From Candidatus Gerdarchaeota archaeon (GTDB lineage Archaea; Asgardarchaeota; Heimdallarchaeia; JABLTI01), in NCBI GenBank assembly GCA_016840945.1, contig JAEORJ010000176.1, positions 1-8,530 of the forward strand: DNA of 8,530 bases, in the 5' to 3' direction. Shown in pieces: positions 5,387 to 8,530 of this stretch. Position 1 is the stretch's first letter, and every line of letters starts with the position of its first letter. Both the position numbers and the translations under genes were made by a program. Below the pieces are notes generated by a model. It did no database searches. It had not been told where the DNA came from and saw only the letters and a program-made list of their open reading frames with translations.

Positions 5387-7195
5387 TTATAACAAATTCA
5401 TCTCTCTCATAGCAACATCTTCAATGTATGCCAAATCTTCATCATCAAAAGTTCCTTTATACATTGCAAAAAATTTAACATTACTTTCCAAAGTGCTTCC
5501 CCCTGTATAACTTGCACCAAAATTACTAATGCCTGTTATCTCAGTGGCAACATAAGTAAAATCAGTTGCAGGCGTCAATTCAATACCATTTCTACGAATT
5601 CTTGATTGATTTGTCCCACCTTTAAGTAAGAAAATTATTATTTGAGAGCCAGTGATAGCTGTTTCAGTAGTTGTTTTATTTCCCAAAGAGTATGCATATT
5701 CTGTTTTATCTGAAGCATCCACGGCCTTTAAACCAAATAATGAATCCTCTGTTTCAAGAATATATTGGTAATCTGTATTATTTTGAAGATTATGGCCAAT
5801 CAATAAAATCCAATCGGAAGGGGTAGCCGTGGAAGACAAATTATTCATTTGCAACTGTTCGGTGGAAGCGGGTCCCGCAAATTCTATATAATGATCTGAA
5901 CCAGAACCATAAAAATAGGGTCTTTTTGATACGGTAGTTTGACTCATCGTATTGTTTCCCCATTGATCATTCCAGCCCGTTACATTAAGATTAACATCTA
6001 AATCAACACCATAATCTACATGCCAAAGACTTAATGGTTCAGCTGTCATAACATTATGAAGTTTATCTATAATACTTGTTTCTTCAAAAGTATTGTAGGT
6101 GACCAAAAGTCTATCATTGGTTTCTAAATCTACAGCGGTTCCAGAATCAGCCAACCAATAAACTTGTTGCAAATTAGCGCCAGTTAAAATATAATCTTTT
6201 GAAGCGCCTTGACGTTGAAGTAAGCCATTTAAAGATAATTGTACGCTTCCAGAGGTATCAGGAGTATAAGTTAAAGTATTTGTTAAAACGGTATCGGTTC
6301 CAGTAACATTCTGACTTGTGATTTCTTCTTCATATTTTCTAAATGAGGCCGTTGTTATACTACCGCCCGTCGAAGAATATATAAATTTTCTTAAACTGCT
6401 ATCAGTACCCAAATTTTCAGCTATAATAAAATCTGCTCCCCCAGAAATATGTCTGGAAGCGTGGCTTGAAACATCAACTCCATCAACAGTTCCAACACTG
6501 GTGATATTACCCCCATTAACGTCAATATTATCAGAACCATCAACAGTTATTCCTGTTCCAGTTATGTTGTTTCCAGCTGCATCAGCCCATACTGCTAAAG
6601 ATGCGCTTATTGTGGAGGTAGGCGCCCCAACAAGATTACTTGCTGATATTGCAACCTGGGTCCCGCTATCATCCCAAACATTAATATTAATATGAGAAGA
6701 TGTGATAAAGTTTAGAATTTCTTTTTTTATTATGCCACTATCATTTACTACAACTTCAATCTTTTGTGTCTCTGCTAAAGTACCACTCAGATTTGTAAAT
6801 GACATAACATCTGTTTGATTCCATTCGTGAGCAGTTCCATGTAAAACAGGAGTTTGAGGTTGAGCAAGTACTCCACTTAAACCATTAACCGTTATTTCAT
6901 CACTTCCTCCATCCTGATGGGAAGTTTTGTGGGCCGAAGGAGTAAAAGACGAAGGAACATCTGCTAAATTACTATAACTAACTGGACAACCTTCAGAACC
7001 ACCACTATGATCATGCCCAGAACCATCAAATATAATCCTGGCTTCTGGCAAATTTCCAATATGATCTGAACCACTTAAATAATGATTATCGGGAGCTGGA
7101 TTACCCCATGATAATCCTCCCAAACTGGCACTATAGACAACAGCTTGGCCTCCAATCGCTCCACTAATACTAATTTGTTTAAGTTTAATTGTCAT
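5387..7195 (-). CDS. large modular tail-fibre/adhesin-like protein with lectin-like C-terminus, 602 aa
   Basis: Co-linear paralogue of the 601 aa protein: 1-33 KLKQISISGAIGGQAVVYSA..GLSWGNP; 40-66 LSGSDHIGNLPE and GHDHSG; 86-112 the AHKTSHQDGGSDEI block; 117-147 a degenerate second copy (HGTAHEWNQTD, then NLSGTLAETQ); 196-230 ISASLAVWADAAG and VDGSDNIDVNGG; 234-253 VGTVDGVDVSSHASRHISGG; 288-370 NGLLQRQG..KDYILTG..DRLLVTYN; and about 387-602 the concanavalin A-like domain (SLWHVDYGVD, VTGWNDQWG, KRPYFYGSGS, ..YIEF). The two C-terminal domains are much more diverged than the N-terminal blocks, as expected if the tip is under selection for new receptors. It starts at the ATG at 7195, 14 bp after the 374 aa gene, without an SD. 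Host sugar binding is inferred. Confidence 0.75.
   Translation of the reverse strand: MTIKLKQISISGAIGGQAVVYSASLGGLSWGNPAPDNHYLSGSDHIGNLPEARIIFDGSGHDHSGGSEGCPVSYSNLADVPSSFTPSAHKTSHQDGGSDEITVNGLSGVLAQPQTPVLHGTAHEWNQTDVMSFTNLSGTLAETQKIEVVVNDSGIIKKEILNFITSSHININVWDDSGTQVAISASNLVGAPTSTISASLAVWADAAGNNITGTGITVDGSDNIDVNGGNITSVGTVDGVDVSSHASRHISGGADFIIAENLGTDSSLRKFIYSSTGGSITTASFRKYEEEITSQNVTGTDTVLTNTLTYTPDTSGSVQLSLNGLLQRQGASKDYILTGANLQQVYWLADSGTAVDLETNDRLLVTYNTFEETSIIDKLHNVMTAEPLSLWHVDYGVDLDVNLNVTGWNDQWGNNTMSQTTVSKRPYFYGSGSDHYIEFAGPASTEQLQMNNLSSTATPSDWILLIGHNLQNNTDYQYILETEDSLFGLKAVDASDKTEYAYSLGNKTTTETAITGSQIIIFLLKGGTNQSRIRRNGIELTPATDFTYVATEITGISNFGASYTGGSTLESNVKFFAMYKGTFDDEDLAYIEDVAMREMNLL
6438..6511 (-). 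repeat. 74-bp perfect dispersed repeat, copy in the 602 aa gene
   Basis: Identical to 7577-7650 in the 374 aa gene over all 74 bases, while the matching stretch of the 601 aa gene (around 4605-4678) differs at 8 positions. It encodes GNITSVGTVDGVDVSSHASRH-type sequence. Confidence 0.9.
6849..6946 (-). repeat. 98-bp dispersed repeat, copy in the 602 aa gene
   Basis: Copy of the SHQDGGSDEI-NGLSGVL block. It is closest to the 601 aa gene copy (3 differences) and further from the 374 aa gene copy (9 differences). This ranking is the reverse of the one seen in the 74-bp block. Confidence 0.9.
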
Positions 7196-7209
7196 AATTT
7201 TTAAATTTA

Positions 7210-8334
7210 TTAGGTAATTTCTTCAAAAGTGTTATAACTGACTGTGATTATATCACCTGTGTTTAAATTATTGGCTAACCCACTTCCCGCCAACCAATAA
7301 ATTTGTTTAAAATTGGATCCTGTTAAAATATATTCTTTAGACCATCCTTGCTGTTGCAAAAGGCCATTTAAGAACAATTGAATGCCTTTTAAATTGCTGG
7401 GAATATATGTTAACAAATCTGTTAAAACGGTATCGGTTCCAGTAACATTCTGGCTTGCGATTTCTTCTTCATATTTTTTAAATGAAGATGCGGAAAGGGT
7501 TCCTGAAGACTGACAATAAATAAATTTGCTTTGAGAGAAATTTGTTCCCAGATCCTCTATTTTAATAGGATCCACGCCCCCAGAAATATGTCTGGAAGCG
7601 TGGCTTGAAACATCAACTCCATCAACAGTTCCAACACTGGTGATATTACCATTGTTCATATTAATATTGTCAGAACCATCAATAGTTATACCTGTCCCAG
7701 CTATATTTTCTCCCGTTGCATCTGCCCAAACAACAAGAGAAGCACTTGTTGCAGAACCAGGAGAACCGACCAATTCACTTGAAGATATTGCGATTTCTAC
7801 CCCATCCCCACTTGAATGTTCAATTCCAATATGGGCGGTGCTCAAAAGATCAATTAATGTTGTAGTAAAATCACTCCCTCCATCTACCGTAAAGAAATGT
7901 TTTTGGGCATTGATTAAAATACCACTTAAATTAGTGAGATTAAGAGAATCATCTCCATCATAATTGTGCCTTGAAGCATGTAAAACAGGGGTTTGAGGTT
8001 GAGCAAGTACTCCACTTAAACCATTAACTGTTATTTCATCACTTCCACCATCCTGGTGAGAAGTTTTATGAGCAGATGGAGTAAAAGAGGAAGGAACACT
8101 TGACAAATCGTTATAACTAACAAGAGCTCCATCGGTATCTCCACTATGATCATGACCTGCAACATTAAAAATAATTCGTGATTCTGCGATATTTCCAATA
8201 TGGTCTGAACCACTAAGTTCATGTGGGCCTGGATCTGGATTACCCCACGCTATTCTACCTAAACTTGAACTATATGTAATCGCTTGTCCATCAAGTGCTC
8301 CACTAAGATCAATTTGTTTAAGTCTAATTTCCAT
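7210..8334 (-). CDS. large tail-fibre/adhesin-like paralogue lacking the lectin-like domain, 374 aa
   Basis: Co-linear with residues 1-373 of the 602 aa protein: attachment-like module (KQIDLSGALDGQAITYS..AWGNP), GHDHSG (60-65), AHKTSHQDGGSDEI (88-101), a second copy HASRHNYDGDDSL followed by NLSGIL, SASLVVWADATG, VGTVDGVDVSSHASRHISGG (234-253), and the beta module NGLLQQQG..KEYILTG...ITVSYNTFEE. It stops at EEIT, exactly where the paralogues run on into the concanavalin A-like domain. No remnant of that domain is left in the 14 bp before the next gene, so this is a clean C-terminal loss or a version that never had it, not a frameshift. It could be a shorter fibre, a spacer segment or a partner in a mixed assembly. 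The ATG at 8334 has an A-rich leader without an SD. Confidence 0.75.
   Translation of the reverse strand: MEIRLKQIDLSGALDGQAITYSSSLGRIAWGNPDPGPHELSGSDHIGNIAESRIIFNVAGHDHSGDTDGALVSYNDLSSVPSSFTPSAHKTSHQDGGSDEITVNGLSGVLAQPQTPVLHASRHNYDGDDSLNLTNLSGILINAQKHFFTVDGGSDFTTTLIDLLSTAHIGIEHSSGDGVEIAISSSELVGSPGSATSASLVVWADATGENIAGTGITIDGSDNINMNNGNITSVGTVDGVDVSSHASRHISGGVDPIKIEDLGTNFSQSKFIYCQSSGTLSASSFKKYEEEIASQNVTGTDTVLTDLLTYIPSNLKGIQLFLNGLLQQQGWSKEYILTGSNFKQIYWLAGSGLANNLNTGDIITVSYNTFEEIT
7577..7650 (-). repeat. 74-bp perfect dispersed repeat, copy in the 374 aa gene
   Basis: Second copy of the block at 6438-6511. Identity ends sharply on both sides. Confidence 0.9.
7988..8085 (-). repeat. 98-bp dispersed repeat, copy in the 374 aa gene
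   Basis: Third copy of the AHKTSHQDGGSDEI-VNGLSGVLAQPQTP block, with 7 differences from the 601 aa gene copy and 9 from the 602 aa gene copy. Confidence 0.9.
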
Positions 8335-8381
8335 AATTTTTCATTTTCAGTATAACATAAATAGTTTTAAATGTGTATATT

Positions 8382-8530
8382 TTATCGTGCTCCCGAAATA
8401 ATAGGTTCTGATATTAAACCATTGCAATGGGCTGCTCCTCCTATACTACGACCAATGGACAAATTTCCCAAACTGGTTTCCCAAGGTGTTCCATAATAAA
8501 TTCCACTGCCACTCGCAGCTCCCTCTAATA
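8382..8530 (-). CDS. C-terminal end of a possible LamG/concanavalin A-like protein (5' part beyond window)
   Basis: An open frame runs in from the window edge for 48 codons to TAA at 8384-8382. It ends with residues that include SGIYYGTPWETSLGNLSIGR, GGAAHCNGLISEPIISGAR. The pattern 'l.IGr..gg....GlI.E..I...' is typical of the last strands of LamG/concanavalin A-like jelly rolls, where a penultimate 'G.I.e..I' strand closes the sheet. With lectin-like domains downstream, another adhesin is plausible, but 48 residues are too few for a firm family call. The stop is 47 bp from the next ATG, and that gap shows an isolated TATACT but no partner -35. Confidence 0.5.
   Translation of the reverse strand, partial: LEGAASGSGIYYGTPWETSLGNLSIGRSIGGAAHCNGLISEPIISGAR

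Noticed and set aside
2120..7195. Diversity-generating retroelement acting on the variable heads
   Set aside because: No reverse transcriptase, template repeat or adenine-biased variable repeat is visible, and the variable domains look like concanavalin A-type or other beta folds rather than C-type lectins. The rest of the genome is not seen.
4667..7963. Plus-strand open frames at 4667-4969, 6318-6695 and 7640-7963 that resemble one another
   Set aside because: They lie antisense to the same conserved block of the three large paralogues, so their similarity follows from the minus-strand repeat. They have no separate leader and no recognisable domain.
4981..8085. CRISPR array or mobile-element repeats, suggested by recurring DNA blocks
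   Set aside because: The repeats are 1-2 kb apart, in frame, and encode a conserved protein block. There are no spacers, inverted ends or transposase.

Overview
The window looks like part of the distal-tail or adhesin region of a tailed bacteriophage or prophage. It is AT-rich, every credible gene is on the minus strand (transcription runs from high to low coordinates), gene spacing is tight, and the proteins are built from tail-fibre-type modules. There is no tRNA, integrase, IS element or CRISPR array. The host cannot be named. Low GC, and A/T-rich leaders without a clear Shine-Dalgarno (SD) site in front of most genes, would fit a low-GC host, but this is weak evidence.

Layout in the direction of transcription: (1) 8530-8382, the last 48 codons of a protein ending in a possible concanavalin A-like (LamG-type) fold. 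(2) 8334-3562, three large paralogues of 374, 602 and 601 aa. They share a short N-terminal attachment-like module, a GHDHSG motif, repeats of the form HxxxH-GG-x-D, a GTVDGVDVSSHASRH block and a phage 'NGLLQ...DYxLTG' beta module. Only the 602 and 601 aa proteins also carry a C-terminal lectin-like domain. (3) 3521-1578, four small paralogues of 155, 150, 151 and 155 aa. They share a C-terminal head that starts QNLSP(A/T)SGS, has a (Y/K/C)xVYR centre and ends (E/D)YTK. Three use one N-terminal module; the fourth has a different one. (4) A 220-bp non-coding gap with a perfect 28-bp palindrome. (5) 1357-1, three very tightly packed genes: a 196 aa tail-fibre-like protein, a 190 aa lectin-like protein and the start of an M23 zinc metallopeptidase.

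Taken together, seven paralogous modular proteins with interchangeable N-terminal anchors and C-terminal heads suggest a receptor-binding or virion-decoration cassette that evolves by module exchange. Long identical DNA stretches between paralogues (92 bp between two small genes, 74 bp between two large ones), with different pairs being closest in different blocks, point to recent gene conversion or unequal recombination.

The most interesting point is the junction between the 190 aa gene and the M23 peptidase. It reads GTG GAG CAA CTT TAA A, which matches the layout of the bacterial RF2 (prfB) +1 frameshift site: an SD-like sequence, one codon, then CTT followed by a stop. The peptidase lies in exactly the +1 frame, and its only credible independent start is a GTG two bases past that stop. 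A fused lectin-peptidase product is therefore possible. This is inference from the sequence and has not been shown.
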